This document shows positions 1 through 9,759 of a stretch of 64,000 nucleotides of DNA, in pieces. Numbering within the stretch: the stretch's first letter is position 1; every line of letters begins with the position of its first letter. The position numbers were made by a program, and so were the translations under genes. Under the pieces are notes generated by a model. The model had not been told where the DNA came from and searched no databases. It was given only the letters and a program-made list of their open reading frames with translations. This DNA comes from Nocardioides sp. (GTDB lineage Bacteria > Actinomycetota > Actinomycetes > Propionibacteriales > Nocardioidaceae): contig JAUYLL010000125.1 in NCBI GenBank assembly GCA_030698375.1, forward strand, positions 1 to 64,000, in the 5' to 3' direction.

Positions 1-476
1 GGCATCGGGGGGAGCTGGCCCTGCTGGATGATCCGGTCACGCAGGTCGACCAGCATCGACTCCCCCCGGATGCCGGAGACGCCCAGCCGGGAGCGACGGA
101 ACGACCCGAGCAGGATGACCAGCCCGTAGATGAAGATCACCATCACGCCGACGCTGACTTTCAGCGTGATGCTGTCCTGGCGCCAGACGGCGAGCGAGAG
201 GGCGAGGAGCGTGACGACGACGAACCACGGCAGCCGGCGCGGACCGAGCAGGATCGTGGCCAGCGCCAACGGCAGCACGAAGATCGTCAGCGGGACAGAG
301 TCCTGCATCGCGACGGCCGCCCACAGCACCAGCACGTCGACGCCCAGCAGCAGCCACCACCACACCAGCTCACCGTCGAGGGCCCGCCGAGCCCGCGAGC
401 GCGCGGAGAGGTGCATCACGCGCCGCGTACCCTGCGCCCGGACCACCCGCCGGGTGCTCGGCACGCTCGTCGTCAT
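1..476 (-). CDS. Membrane PP2C-type protein phosphatase, N-terminal part only
   Basis: The ORF track misses this frame because it runs off the left edge. Reading minus from the ATG at 476 gives about 158 residues with no stop. A basic N-terminus (MTTSVPSTRR) is followed by four hydrophobic segments, including WWWLLLGVDVLVLW and FVLPLALATILLG. A soluble linker then ends in RGESMLVDLRDRIIQQGQLP, which resembles the entry to the PP2C/SpoIIE phosphatase domain of actinobacterial membrane phosphatases. The catalytic Asp residues would lie outside the window. The PP2C assignment rests on that linker and the membrane layout, so the coding call is firmer than the function. Confidence 0.7.
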   Translation of the reverse strand, partial: MTTSVPSTRRVVRAQGTRRVMHLSARSRARRALDGELVWWWLLLGVDVLVLWAAVAMQDSVPLTIFVLPLALATILLGPRRLPWFVVVTLLALSLAVWRQDSITLKVSVGVMVIFIYGLVILLGSFRRSRLGVSGIRGESMLVDLRDRIIQQGQLPPM

Positions 477-519
477 GGCCCCCGCCTCGTCATAGTGCCG
501 CTCGTGCTCGTGCTCGCGC

Positions 520-1380
520 TCACTGTACGGCGCGGGAACGGAACGTGGGCTGGCATCGGGAACACCAGAACAGGTTGCGCGCGGCGAGCACCTCGGTACG
601 GACGGGTCGCTCGCAGACCAGGCACGGCTGGTCGGTGCGCCGGTAGACGTAGACCTCGCCACCGTGGTCGTCCCGGCGGGGCTCGCGACCCATCGCCTCG
701 GGGGTGTGCTCGGGCCGGACGGTGTCGATGCGTCCGGTCCGCACCCCCTCGGTCATGAGCACCACGAGGTCGTCCCACAGGGTCTCGAGCTGCCTGCGAC
801 GCAGCGTCCGTCCGGGCCGGAGCGGGTCGATCCGGTGCCGGAACAGCACCTCGGCGCGGTAGACGTTGCCGACGCCGGCGAGCACCTGCTGGTCCATCAG
901 CAGCGCCCCGATCGGCGCTCGACTGCGCGAGACCCGCTCCCACGCCCGTTCCGGGACTGCGTCCGTACGCAGGGGGTCAGGGCCGAGACGGGCGACGACG
1001 ACCTCCGCCTCGGCGGGCGTCATCAGCGCGCAGGCGGTCGCCCCGCGGAGGTCGGCGTACGCCGTCCCCCCGGGTCCGGCGTCCGTCACCAGCCGCAGCC
1101 GGACCTGCCCGACGGGGCCGGGCACCTCCGCGGCGCCGGGTCCGAGGACCGTGACCGCGAACTTCCCGTACAACCCCAGGTGCACGTGGACGACCCGGTC
1201 TCCGGCGAAGGTGAGGAAGAGGTGCTTGCCCCACGCCTCCGCCTGCTCGAGCACCGCACCGTCCAGCAGCGCGGCCTCCTCGGCGAAGCGTCCCTGCGGG
1301 CTCGCGACGGCGACGGCCGACCCGGCGAACGCCGCGGTCAGCGCACCGGCGAGCCGGTGGAGGGTGTGTCCCTCGGGCAC
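520..1380 (-). CDS. nei: Fpg/Nei-family DNA glycosylase (Nei1-like)
   Basis: This is a base-excision repair glycosylase/AP lyase acting on oxidised bases. The protein has 286 residues from a GTG at 1380, giving VPEGHTLHR, so after processing Pro2 and Glu3 are the expected catalytic residues. The longer ORF start at 1638 only reads through rpiB out of frame. An H2TH region (ALLMDQQVLAGVGNVYRAE) and a C-terminal zinc finger (CLVCERP...FWCSRCQ) are visible. The start lies 1 nt after the rpiB stop, so the two genes are co-transcribed. A PEGHTLHR start next to rpiB matches my recollection of M. tuberculosis Rv2464c-Rv2465c. Confidence 0.9.
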   Translation of the reverse strand: MPEGHTLHRLAGALTAAFAGSAVAVASPQGRFAEEAALLDGAVLEQAEAWGKHLFLTFAGDRVVHVHLGLYGKFAVTVLGPGAAEVPGPVGQVRLRLVTDAGPGGTAYADLRGATACALMTPAEAEVVVARLGPDPLRTDAVPERAWERVSRSRAPIGALLMDQQVLAGVGNVYRAEVLFRHRIDPLRPGRTLRRRQLETLWDDLVVLMTEGVRTGRIDTVRPEHTPEAMGREPRRDDHGGEVYVYRRTDQPCLVCERPVRTEVLAARNLFWCSRCQPTFRSRAVQ

Positions 1381-1381
1381 C

Positions 1382-1894
1382 TCAGGAAGAGGCGGAGCCG
1401 GGGCCGCCGAGCGCGGACTCGGGCAGCGGCGGGAGGTCGCCGCTGGTCTCGTAGTCAGAGAGCATGCCGATCCGCCGCGTGTGGCGCTCCTCGCCGGAGT
1501 ACGGCGTGGCGAGGAAGGCGTCGACGAAGCGGGCCATCTCCTCGACCGTGTGCATCCGACCGCCGACGGAGACGACGTTCGCGTCGTTGTGCTCGCGGGC
1601 GAGCACGGCGGTCTCCTCGCTCCACACCAGCGCCGCACGCACCCCGCGGACCTTGTTGGCCGCGATCTGCTCGCCGTTGCCGGACCCGCCGATCACCACG
1701 CCGAGGCTCCCCTGCTCGGGGAACTCCTCGGCGACCGCCTCGGCCGCCCGCAGGCAGAAGACCGGGTAGTCATCAAGGGCGTCGTAGACGAACGGACCGT
1801 GGTCGAGGACCTCGTGGCCGGCGTCGGTCAGGTGGGTGAGCAGGTGCTCCTTGAGCTCGAGACCGGCGTGGTCGGAGCCGAGATGGACGCGCAT
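1382..1894 (-). CDS. rpiB: Ribose-5-phosphate isomerase B
   Basis: RpiB interconverts ribose-5-phosphate and ribulose-5-phosphate in the pentose phosphate pathway in the cytoplasm. The 170 residues begin MRVHLGSDHAG, the typical RpiB/LacAB phosphate-binding start, and GGSGNGEQIAANK forms the active-site loop. Position 75 is Glu, as in the mycobacterial type, where Glu replaces the catalytic Cys of E. coli RpiB. About 20 extra residues (DLPPLPESALGGPG...) extend past the usual C-terminus. The gene sits directly upstream of nei and only a few bases from the alpha/beta hydrolase gene, within one run of minus-strand genes. Confidence 0.95.
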   Translation of the reverse strand: MRVHLGSDHAGLELKEHLLTHLTDAGHEVLDHGPFVYDALDDYPVFCLRAAEAVAEEFPEQGSLGVVIGGSGNGEQIAANKVRGVRAALVWSEETAVLAREHNDANVVSVGGRMHTVEEMARFVDAFLATPYSGEERHTRRIGMLSDYETSGDLPPLPESALGGPGSASS

Positions 1895-1898
1895 GGCG

Positions 1899-2822
1899 TC
1901 AGTCTCCCAGACCGCCGTGGAGCAGCAGGAACCCGGCCACCTGCCGCATCAACGGCTCGGCCGCGTCGAAGGCGTCGGGGTGGCGCCAGAACCCGTGCAC
2001 CTGGCCGAGATAGCGGGTCGCGGTGACCGCCACGCCGGCGGCGGCCATCCGGCGGGCCAGCTCCTCGGCCTCGTCGCGCAGCGGATCGGCCTCGGCGCTG
2101 ACCACCAGGGTCGGCGGCAGGGTGCCCAGCCGCGTCGAGCGCAGCGGGGCGAGATCGGGGTTCTCGAGGTTCTCGGGGGTCCCGGCGTACTGCTCCCAGT
2201 ACCAGGCCGCCTCCCGGGGGTCGAAGCCCACCGCGTCGCGGTAGGAGTCGAAGGACGCGGTCGGGTCCAGGAAGGGGTAGACCAGCGCGACCGCGGCGAA
2301 GAAGCCCGGGTTGCGCAGGGCGGCGACGAGCGCGAGGTTGCCGCCCGCACTGTCGCCGTGGACGTACGCCGGCCCTGCGAGGTCGTGTCCGTCCGCACCG
2401 CCGGCCAGCCAGCGCACCACCGCGTCGACGTCGTCGGGCGCCGCAGGGAAGGGGTGCTCGGGCGGGCGTCGGTAGTCGACCGAGAGGACCGCGGCGCGGG
2501 TGCGGTTCGCCAGCCGCCGCGCCGAGGCGTCGTGCACCTCGACGTCGTGGAAGACGAAGCCCCCTCCGTGCAGGTGCACCACCACCCCTGCGTGCGCGTC
2601 CGCGGGGAGGTAGAGCCGACACGGCACGCCACCGGCGTCGACGTCCACCACCATGGCTACGTCCTCGCGGCGCTCGGTGGCAGCCTCGGCCCGGGCCCGC
2701 TCGCGGGCGGCCTCGAGGTCGTGCCGCGGGTCGTAGGCAGGGAGGTCGCCGGTGCCGACGCCGACCGCCGCCGCCACCTGCGGGAAGAGGCCTCCCGTCG
2801 TGCCGTCCGTCCCGTCGGTCAC
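1899..2822 (-). CDS. Alpha/beta hydrolase fold-3 (HSL family) esterase/lipase
   Basis: This is probably a cytoplasmic carboxylesterase of the hormone-sensitive lipase group; its substrate is unknown. The start is the GTG at 2822, which overlaps the metG stop (GTGA). The 307-residue product has the oxyanion motif HGGGF at 85-89, the nucleophile elbow GDSAGG with Ser158, the likely acid Asp246 in [10 protein letters not shown] and the catalytic His276 in VHGF. All triad members are present. The overlap with metG implies translational coupling, though no shared function is obvious. M. tuberculosis has the HSL-like lipP beside its nei1/rpiB genes, so a lipase here may be part of the old neighbourhood. 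Confidence 0.9.
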   Translation of the reverse strand: MTDGTDGTTGGLFPQVAAAVGVGTGDLPAYDPRHDLEAARERARAEAATERREDVAMVVDVDAGGVPCRLYLPADAHAGVVVHLHGGGFVFHDVEVHDASARRLANRTRAAVLSVDYRRPPEHPFPAAPDDVDAVVRWLAGGADGHDLAGPAYVHGDSAGGNLALVAALRNPGFFAAVALVYPFLDPTASFDSYRDAVGFDPREAAWYWEQYAGTPENLENPDLAPLRSTRLGTLPPTLVVSAEADPLRDEAEELARRMAAAGVAVTATRYLGQVHGFWRHPDAFDAAEPLMRQVAGFLLLHGGLGD

Positions 2823-4621
2823 ACGGTCTCCCCGGCCAGCCGGGCGAGCTCCTCGTCGACGACCGAGGGGTCGAGCTTGGTGAAGACCGGAGTGGGCTTG
2901 GCCACGGTGGCGCCGACCACGACCGGGCGACGACGCCACTCCGGGATCTCGCGGTAGTCACCCGTGATCACCGGGTACGCCGGCCCGCCGTCGAGGTCGT
3001 CGACCTCCTCGATCCGCGGCATCGGCGCCACCTCGCCGGTCCCGCCGAGGGTGGCGTCGACGGCGTTGGCGCTGTGCGGGAGGAAGGGCGCCAGCAGCAG
3101 GTTGCAGTCGGCCACGCACTGGGCCACGACGTGGAGCACCGTGCCGAGGCGCTCGCGCTGGTCCTCGCCCTTGAGCTGCCAGGGGGCGGTGTCGGAGACG
3201 AAGCGGTTGACGTCGGCGACGGTGCGCATCACCTCGCCCACCGCCTGCTTCTGCCGGTGCGCGCGGATCAGGTCCCCGACGGTGTCGAAGGCCCCCTCGA
3301 CCCGGTCCAGCAGCGCCTGGTCGGTGTCCTCGAGGGCCCCGCAGGGCGGGATCTCCCCGAAGTTCTTCGCGATCAGGGTGGCGGTCCGGTTGACCAGGTT
3401 GCCCCACCCGGCGACGAGCTCGTCGTTGGTGCGGCGGACGAACTCCGACCAGGTGAAGTCGCTGTCCTGGTTCTCGGGGCCGGCCGCGCAGATGAAGTAG
3501 CGCAGCGCGTCGGGCTGGTAGCGCTCGAGGACGTCGCGGACGTAGATCACGACGGACTTCGAGGAGCTGAACTTGCGGCCCTCCATGGTGAGGAACTCCG
3601 AGGAGACCACCTCGGTCGGCAGGTTGAGGACGCCGTACTCCCCCGGCTCGCCGCCACGCTCGCCGCGGCCGTCGTAGGCGAGCAGCTCGGCGGGCCAGAT
3701 CTGGGAGTGGAAGGTGATGTTGTCCTTGCCCATGAAGTAGTACGACAGCGCCTCGGGGTCGTTCCACCACGCGCGCCACGCGTCGGGGTCGCCCGAGCGA
3801 CGGGCCCACTCGATCGAGGCGGAGAGGTAGCCGATGACGGCGTCGAACCAGACGTAGAGCTTCTTCGTCGGGTTCTCGCGCCAGCCGTCGAGCGGGACGG
3901 AGATGCCCCAGTCGATGTCGCGGGTCATCGCGCGGGGCCGGATGTCGGCGAGGATGTTCTGGCTGAACCGGATGACGTTGGGGCGCCAGGTTCCCGAGGC
4001 CTCCCGCTCGTCGAGCCAGGCTCCGAGCGCCTCGGCGAGCGCCGGCAGGTCGAGGAAGAAGTGCTGGGTCTCGACGAACTCGGGGACCTCGCCGTTGATC
4101 CTGCTGCGGGGCTCGATCAGGTCGGTGGGGTCCAGCTGGTTGCCGCAGGAGTCGCACTGGTCGCCGCGCGCCCCGTCGGCCTTGCAGATCGGGCAGGTCC
4201 CCTCGATGTAGCGGTCGGGCAGCGTGCGCCCGGTCGAGGGAGAGATCGCACCGCTGGTCGTGCGCTCCACCATGTAGCCGTTGCGGTGCACGACCGTGAA
4301 GAGCTCCTGAGCGACGGCGTGGTGGTTGCGGGTCGTCGTACGGGTGAAGAGGTCGTAGGAGAGCCCGAGCGCGACCAGGTCCTCGACGATGAGCCGGTTG
4401 TTGACGTCGGCGAGCTCCCGCGCGCTCACCCCGGCCGCGTCGGCAGCGACCAGGATCGGGGTGCCGTGCTCGTCGGTGCCCGAGACCATGAGCACGTCGT
4501 GCCCGGCCATCCGCATGTACCGGCTGAACACGTCGGACGGCACGCCGAAGCCAGCGACGTGGCCGATGTGGCGGGGACCGTTGGCGTAGGGCCAGGCGAC
4601 GGCGGACAGAACTCTGCTCAT
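2819..4621 (-). CDS. metG: Methionyl-tRNA synthetase
   Basis: MetG charges tRNA-Met with methionine. I place the start at the second ATG (4621, [15 protein letters not shown]), giving 600 residues; an ATG 24 nt upstream adds MSHLGSGA, which is unlikely. The class I motif HIGH is at 18-21. A four-Cys zinc knuckle (CPIC...CDSC, residues 143-159) lies in the connective peptide, and the KMSKS loop reads KFSSSKS at 350-356. The length fits a monomeric form without the EMAP-like tRNA-binding tail. The stop overlaps the hydrolase start downstream, and 58 nt separate metG from the DsbA-like gene upstream. Confidence 0.97.
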   Translation of the reverse strand: MSRVLSAVAWPYANGPRHIGHVAGFGVPSDVFSRYMRMAGHDVLMVSGTDEHGTPILVAADAAGVSARELADVNNRLIVEDLVALGLSYDLFTRTTTRNHHAVAQELFTVVHRNGYMVERTTSGAISPSTGRTLPDRYIEGTCPICKADGARGDQCDSCGNQLDPTDLIEPRSRINGEVPEFVETQHFFLDLPALAEALGAWLDEREASGTWRPNVIRFSQNILADIRPRAMTRDIDWGISVPLDGWRENPTKKLYVWFDAVIGYLSASIEWARRSGDPDAWRAWWNDPEALSYYFMGKDNITFHSQIWPAELLAYDGRGERGGEPGEYGVLNLPTEVVSSEFLTMEGRKFSSSKSVVIYVRDVLERYQPDALRYFICAAGPENQDSDFTWSEFVRRTNDELVAGWGNLVNRTATLIAKNFGEIPPCGALEDTDQALLDRVEGAFDTVGDLIRAHRQKQAVGEVMRTVADVNRFVSDTAPWQLKGEDQRERLGTVLHVVAQCVADCNLLLAPFLPHSANAVDATLGGTGEVAPMPRIEEVDDLDGGPAYPVITGDYREIPEWRRRPVVVGATVAKPTPVFTKLDPSVVDEELARLAGETV

Positions 4622-4679
4622 GGCGCCCGATCCTAGGTGGGACACCGGAGCCGGCCCGCGGCGCCCGGCACCGCCGTCC

Positions 4680-5279
4680 TCAGTCGAAGACGAGGTCGGC
4701 GTCGCGGGAGCGCTTGAGCTCGAAGAAGTAGGGGTAGCCGGCCAGCGCCACCGCGCCGTCCCAGACCTTGCCGGCCTCCTCGCCGCGCGGGATGCGGGTG
4801 AGGACGGGGCCGAAGAACGCCGCCCCCTCCAGCGCGATGACCGGGGTGCCGACCTCCTCGCCGACCTGGTCGATGCCCCGGTGGTGGGAGGCCTTGAGGT
4901 CCTCGTCGTGCTCGGTGGAGTCCATCATTTCGGCGAGCGCGACGGGCAGGCCGACCTCCTCGAGCGCCTCCTCGACGGTCGCGCGGTCCAGGTCCCGCTG
5001 CTCGTTGTGGCGGCGGGTGCCGAGCGCGGTGTAGAGCGGGAGCAGGACGTCCTTGCCGTGGGCCTCCTCCGCGGCGATACAGACCCGCACGGGCCCGCAG
5101 GCGTCGTCGAGCATGGCTCGGTAGTCGTCGGAGACGTCCTTGTCGGCGTTGAGGTAGGCCAGGCTCATCACGTGCCAGGTGACCTCGACGTCGCGCACCT
5201 CCTCGACCTCGAGGACCCACCTCGAGGTGATCCAGGCGAAGGGGCACAGCGGGTCGAACCAGAAGTCGGCGCGGGTCAT
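4680..5279 (-). CDS. Mycothiol-type DsbA-family reductase (Rv2466c-like)
   Basis: This 199-residue thioredoxin-fold protein starts at [16 protein letters not shown] (ATG 5279); two upstream Met codons add only [12 protein letters not shown], the insertion helix and [17 protein letters not shown] (cis-Pro region) match the family of M. tuberculosis Rv2466c, a mycothiol-dependent oxidoreductase. The family motif there is CPWC, whereas here it is CPFA, so only the first Cys remains. That suggests a monothiol mechanism, with a mixed disulfide to mycothiol resolved externally. Its position between rpiB and pepN mirrors the mycobacterial order, apart from the inserted hydrolase, metG and CHAP genes. 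Confidence 0.85.
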   Translation of the reverse strand: MTRADFWFDPLCPFAWITSRWVLEVEEVRDVEVTWHVMSLAYLNADKDVSDDYRAMLDDACGPVRVCIAAEEAHGKDVLLPLYTALGTRRHNEQRDLDRATVEEALEEVGLPVALAEMMDSTEHDEDLKASHHRGIDQVGEEVGTPVIALEGAAFFGPVLTRIPRGEEAGKVWDGAVALAGYPYFFELKRSRDADLVFD

Positions 5280-5354
5280 GGGCCCCATCATGCTCGGCTG
5301 CTGGTCACCCCCGGGTGACCCGGTGGCGCTGTGGGAGGAACCGGCAGGTCGGGG

Positions 5355-7028
5355 TCAGCGCGGCCGCGCCACGACCACGTGGCCGCGGGGTGACCGCACG
5401 GGGGTGATGAGGTGCGTCCCGGCGTAGGCGACCCGGACGACCCGCTTCCCGGGCGTGAGCCCGCGCACGACGACCCGCGCACGCCCCTGGCTGAGCGGGA
5501 CCTCGACCCGCTGCTGCCCGACCCGGACCACGGCCGTCCCCTGGGGATCGGCGACGCCCGGCGCGACCACCCGGAGCCGCACGACCGCACGCTCGGGCCG
5601 GCCGATCGCCCGGACCCCCAAGCGCGGGTCGGTCACGACCCGTGCGGACCGCTTCATGGTCCGCTCGTAGCTGCGGTAATGCGTGCGGGTGATCGAGATC
5701 CGCGGACGGATCCGCGCCCCGACGTCCTCGGGCCCCAGCTCGTACGCCGACCCGGTGACGCCGGTGGGCACACCGTTGCGCAACCACTGGAGACGGACGT
5801 CGGCGTCGGCCGGCTCGACCGTGCCCGGCTCGACCGTGAGCACCTGCCCCCTGCGCGCCTCGCCGACCACCCGGAAGCCCGAGGCCTGGATCGTCCCCGC
5901 CAGCACCGCCGCCGTGGCAGGAGAGGGGGCGATGCGGTCGTGGTAGCCCTTGCGGCCGTAAGTGATCTCGGCGGTGATCCGCTTCCCGATCTGGGCCTGG
6001 TCCAGAGTCAGCACGGTGCCGGTGGCACCGGGGACCGGCGTGCCGTCGGCCAACCACCGCACGCGCGTCGTGCCGGCGGCCGGGCTGACCGATCCGAGCG
6101 AGACCGACAGCTCCCGGTCCACCTCGGCGACGCCCTCGATGGCCGGTGCCGCGCCCGGTGCCAGCGTCCCTGGCTCCACCGGGGTCGTGCGGGCCGAGTC
6201 GGCCACGCCGTTGAGGTAGCCCGTACTGGTCCCGATGATCCGGACCGCGATCTCCTTGTCCAGGTGCGCCGGTCGGGGCGCGAAAGTCGCGCCGTTCTGC
6301 TTCATGAGCCGGTTACCGTCGACGAACCAGCGGTACTTGTAGCTCCCGGCGGGTGCCCAGGTGCCCGGCTGCGCCGCGAGCGTCGCGCCGACCGCCGGCG
6401 CCCCGGCCACCCGAGGAGCGGCGACGTTCGCGACCTTGACGTCGTTGAAGTGGATGAAGCCGGTGGGCCAGCCTCGCCCCTTGACGAGCCGGCGCCAGCT
6501 GAAGTCGCCCCCCCAGCTGTCCTCGGAGATGATGATCTCGGTGTCGGAGATCACTCGCTCGACGTAGGCCACGTGGCCCGACGACCCCGCCCCGGGGACG
6601 TTCCGGTCCCACCAGGCCACGGAGCCGACCATCGGGACCTGGTCGGTGATGGAGGCCTTCACGTAGCCCCAGTTCCAGGCGTTGCCCTCGCCCGACCACG
6701 GGCGCTGGGCACTCATCCCGCCCTGGACCATGCGGTAGGCGACGTAGTTGGTGCAGTTGTGGCCGGCGTACATGCGCCACCACATCTCTTTGCCGGCGGT
6801 GGCGTAGCCCGCGTGGGGGTATCCGGCCCGGCGGCAGGCGGCGTAGCCGGTGCACAGGTAGGAGGTCGACGGCGCGGCGGTGCGTGCAGCAGCGACGCTG
6901 GGCGGCGACTCGGCCGGAGCACTCTCCGCGCTGGCGGCGGGAGCCACGAGGAGGCTCGCGGTGAGAGCGACGACGACGGCGCTGGCGACGGGGCCGATGA
7001 CGGCGCGCCACCTTCTCGAGATCCTCAC
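5355..7028 (-). CDS. Secreted CHAP-domain cell-wall hydrolase with Ig-like repeats
   Basis: This is probably an exported peptidoglycan amidase/endopeptidase. I chose the GTG at 7028 (VRISRRWRAV), which directly precedes a signal peptide ending near AASAES; the 41-residue extension in the track has no support. The 557-residue product has a CHAP domain with the likely catalytic Cys in GHNCTNY (about residue 92) and His in SSGHVAYVE (about 152). Three or four Ig-like modules of about 85 residues follow, each with a PGT and a W-containing signature (YRWFVDGN, VRWLADGT, LQWLRNGV), and a basic C-terminal module ends it. The upstream leader is unusually AT-rich (about 7070-7095) and is shared with divergent pepN. 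Confidence 0.88.
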   Translation of the reverse strand: MRISRRWRAVIGPVASAVVVALTASLLVAPAASAESAPAESPPSVAAARTAAPSTSYLCTGYAACRRAGYPHAGYATAGKEMWWRMYAGHNCTNYVAYRMVQGGMSAQRPWSGEGNAWNWGYVKASITDQVPMVGSVAWWDRNVPGAGSSGHVAYVERVISDTEIIISEDSWGGDFSWRRLVKGRGWPTGFIHFNDVKVANVAAPRVAGAPAVGATLAAQPGTWAPAGSYKYRWFVDGNRLMKQNGATFAPRPAHLDKEIAVRIIGTSTGYLNGVADSARTTPVEPGTLAPGAAPAIEGVAEVDRELSVSLGSVSPAAGTTRVRWLADGTPVPGATGTVLTLDQAQIGKRITAEITYGRKGYHDRIAPSPATAAVLAGTIQASGFRVVGEARRGQVLTVEPGTVEPADADVRLQWLRNGVPTGVTGSAYELGPEDVGARIRPRISITRTHYRSYERTMKRSARVVTDPRLGVRAIGRPERAVVRLRVVAPGVADPQGTAVVRVGQQRVEVPLSQGRARVVVRGLTPGKRVVRVAYAGTHLITPVRSPRGHVVVARPR

Positions 7029-7177
7029 GAGGACTGATTCTCGCCTCTCGGCAAGCGCGACACACCACAAATGCACAATTTTTACTTTAATACCTCTGGC
7101 GATCACCCGTCCCAGCATCCTCACAGGCCCCGTCCGCCCCCACTGCCCCACCCTCGGGGGGTGACAGGATGCGGGCC

Positions 7178-9742
7178 ATGCCTGGAACCAACCTGACCCG
7201 CGATGAGGCGCAGACCCGCGCCCGCATCCTCGCCGTCGAGTCCGCAGCCATCGACCTGGACCTGAGCGTCTCCGACACCGAGTTCGCGAGCACCACCGTG
7301 CTCCGTTTCTCCTGCCGCGAGCCCGGTGCCAGCACCTTCGCCGACCTCGTCGGCGCCACGATCGAGGACCTGAGCCTCAACGGCACCCGTCTCGATCCCG
7401 AGGATGTCTACCGCGACCACCGGATCCGGCTCGACGACCTCCTTGCGGAGAACGAGCTCGTGGTCCGCTGCCGGCTGCCCTACAGCCGCACCGGCGAGGG
7501 GCTGCACCGGTTCGTCGACCCCGCCGACGACCGTGTCTACCTCTACACGCAGTTCGAGGTCCCCGACGCCCGCCGGGTGTTCACCACCTTCGAGCAGCCC
7601 GACCTCAAGACCACCTTCACCTTCACCGTGACCGCCCCGGCGCACTGGACGGTGATCTCCAACTCCCCCACCCCCGAGCCCGAGCCGGCGGACGACACGG
7701 AGGCAGGGGAGGCCACGGCCACCTGGCGCTTCGCACCGACGCAGCGGATGTCGACGTACATCACCGCGCTGGTGGCCGGGGAGTACCACGAGGTGCGCGA
7801 CGTCTACGTCGGCAAGCACGGCGAGATCCCGCTCGGCCACTACTGCCGCCAGTCGAAGGTCCCGGACCTCGACGTGGAGGAGCTGACGGAGGTCACCAAG
7901 CAGGGCTTCGCGTTCTTCGAGGAGGCCTTCGACCACCCCTACCCATTCGGCAAGTACGACCAGGCCTACGTGCCGGAGTACAACATGGGCGCGATGGAGA
8001 ACGCCGGTTGCGTGACCTTCCGCGACGAGTACCTCCCCCGCAGTCGGCAGGTCCGCTCGTTCTACGAGCAGCGCGCCAACACGATCCTCCACGAGATGGC
8101 CCACATGTGGTTCGGCGACCTCGTCACCATGAGGTGGTGGGACGACCTCTGGCTCAACGAGTCGTTCGCCGAGTGGGCCTCCCACCACGCCTCGGTGCAG
8201 GCGACGCAGTACACCGAGGCCTGGACCGGGTTCACCAACGCACGCAAGAACTGGGCCTACCGCCAGGACCAGCTTCCCAGCACCCACCCGATCGCCGCGG
8301 ACAACCACGACCTCGAGGCCGTCGAGGTGAACTTCGACGGCATCACGTACGCCAAGGGGGCTTCGTCGCTCAAGCAGCTGGTCGCCTGGGTGGGTGAGGA
8401 GGAGTTCCTCACCGGCCTCCGCGCCTACTTCAAGGCCCACGCCTTCGGCAACACCGAGCTCGGCGACCTGCTCTCCGCGCTCGAGGACGCCTCCGGCCGC
8501 GAGCTGCGCAGCTGGGCCGACGAGTGGCTGTCCACCTCCGGGGTCAACACCCTCGCCGCGGACCTCGACCTGGGTGAGGACGGCAGCTACACCCGGTTCG
8601 CGGTACGGCAGAGCGCCCACCCGGACTTCCCGACGCTGCGACGGCACCGCCTCGGCATCGGCCTCTACGACCGCGTCGACGGTCGGCTCGTCCGTCGGAG
8701 GAACGTCGAGACCGACGTGCGCGGCGAGACCACCGACGTGCCCGAGCTCGTCGGCGAGCCGCAGCCCGACCTGCTGCTGCTCAACGACGGCGACCTCACC
8801 TACGCCAAGATCCGGCTCGACCCCCGGTCGCTGGCCACCGTCGTCGACGGCATCGACACCCTCGACGACTCGCTGGCCCGCGCGCTGTGCTGGGGCGCGG
8901 CGTGGGACATGACCCGCGACGCGGAGATGTCGGCCAGCGACTTCGTGGCGCTGGTGCTGCGCGGCATCGGCTCGGAGAGCGACGTGATGGCGGTCAGCAG
9001 GCTCCCCCTCTACGCCCGCCAGGCCGTCGAGACCTTCACCCACCCCGGCCGGCGCGCCACCGTGCAGCGCACCTGGGAGGAGGGCCTGCACGCACTGCTG
9101 CACGCCGCCGAGGCGGGCAGCGACCACCAGCTGGCGTTCGCCCGGGCGTACGCCGCGGCCGCGCACAGCGACGCGGCGCTCGACCTCCTCGAGGCGCTGC
9201 TCGACGGCAGCACCACCAGGGAGGGCCTGACGGTCGACACCGACCTGCGCTGGTCGTTCCTCGCCTCGCTCGCCGCGGCCGGCCGGGCCGACGAGCACCG
9301 CATCGCCGCCGAGCAGGCGCAGGACGCCACGATCTCCGGGCAGGAACGGGCGGCCGCCGCCCGGGCCCTGCGTCCGCTCCCCGCCGCCAAGGAGGAGGCG
9401 TGGGAGGCCGCGGTCGTCCGGGACGACGTCGCGAACGAGACCCAGCGCAGCATCGCCACCGCCTTCATGGCTGCGGGACAGGAGGACGTGCTGGCGCCGT
9501 ACCTCGAGCGGTACCTGGCCGCCGCCGAGACCCTGTGGGAGAGCAAGGGCGTGCAGCGCGCCTCGACGGTGCTCGAGCAGATGTTTCCGCGGCCGCTGGC
9601 GTCAGCGTCGACGGTCGAGCGGGTGACCCGGTGGCTGGAGGAGTCCCCGGCCAACCCGGCGGCCAAGCGCTACGTCCGCGAGGGTCTCGCGGACGTGCAG
9701 CGGGCGCTCGCCGCACAGGAGAAGGACGGCGCCGGAGCCTGA
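7178..9742 (+). CDS. pepN: Aminopeptidase N (M1 family)
   Basis: PepN removes N-terminal residues from peptides in the cytoplasm, using one zinc ion. The start MPGTNLTRDEAQTRA at 7178 is preferred; an in-frame ATG at 7169 adds MRA. The 854-residue product carries the exopeptidase motif GAMEN and the zinc site HEMAHMWFGD followed 18 residues later by NESFAEW. An ERAP1-like alpha-helical C-terminal domain completes the usual bacterial length. The gene is divergent from the CHAP hydrolase and its order relative to rpiB and the DsbA protein resembles Rv2467. The ends of the catalytic domain are intact and nothing suggests truncation. Confidence 0.96.
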   Translation: MPGTNLTRDEAQTRARILAVESAAIDLDLSVSDTEFASTTVLRFSCREPGASTFADLVGATIEDLSLNGTRLDPEDVYRDHRIRLDDLLAENELVVRCRLPYSRTGEGLHRFVDPADDRVYLYTQFEVPDARRVFTTFEQPDLKTTFTFTVTAPAHWTVISNSPTPEPEPADDTEAGEATATWRFAPTQRMSTYITALVAGEYHEVRDVYVGKHGEIPLGHYCRQSKVPDLDVEELTEVTKQGFAFFEEAFDHPYPFGKYDQAYVPEYNMGAMENAGCVTFRDEYLPRSRQVRSFYEQRANTILHEMAHMWFGDLVTMRWWDDLWLNESFAEWASHHASVQATQYTEAWTGFTNARKNWAYRQDQLPSTHPIAADNHDLEAVEVNFDGITYAKGASSLKQLVAWVGEEEFLTGLRAYFKAHAFGNTELGDLLSALEDASGRELRSWADEWLSTSGVNTLAADLDLGEDGSYTRFAVRQSAHPDFPTLRRHRLGIGLYDRVDGRLVRRRNVETDVRGETTDVPELVGEPQPDLLLLNDGDLTYAKIRLDPRSLATVVDGIDTLDDSLARALCWGAAWDMTRDAEMSASDFVALVLRGIGSESDVMAVSRLPLYARQAVETFTHPGRRATVQRTWEEGLHALLHAAEAGSDHQLAFARAYAAAAHSDAALDLLEALLDGSTTREGLTVDTDLRWSFLASLAAAGRADEHRIAAEQAQDATISGQERAAAARALRPLPAAKEEAWEAAVVRDDVANETQRSIATAFMAAGQEDVLAPYLERYLAAAETLWESKGVQRASTVLEQMFPRPLASASTVERVTRWLEESPANPAAKRYVREGLADVQRALAAQEKDGAGA

Positions 9743-9759
9743 TCCGCCGGCGCCGCAGG

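Noticed and set aside
7029-7177. ydaO (c-di-AMP) riboswitch ahead of the CHAP hydrolase gene
   Set aside because: Such leaders often precede actinobacterial wall hydrolases, but the spacer is only about 150 nt, is AT-rich and lacks the conserved core motifs.
7121-9298. 725-aa minus-strand ORF opposite pepN
   Set aside because: pepN has complete M1 motifs on the plus strand; this frame has none.
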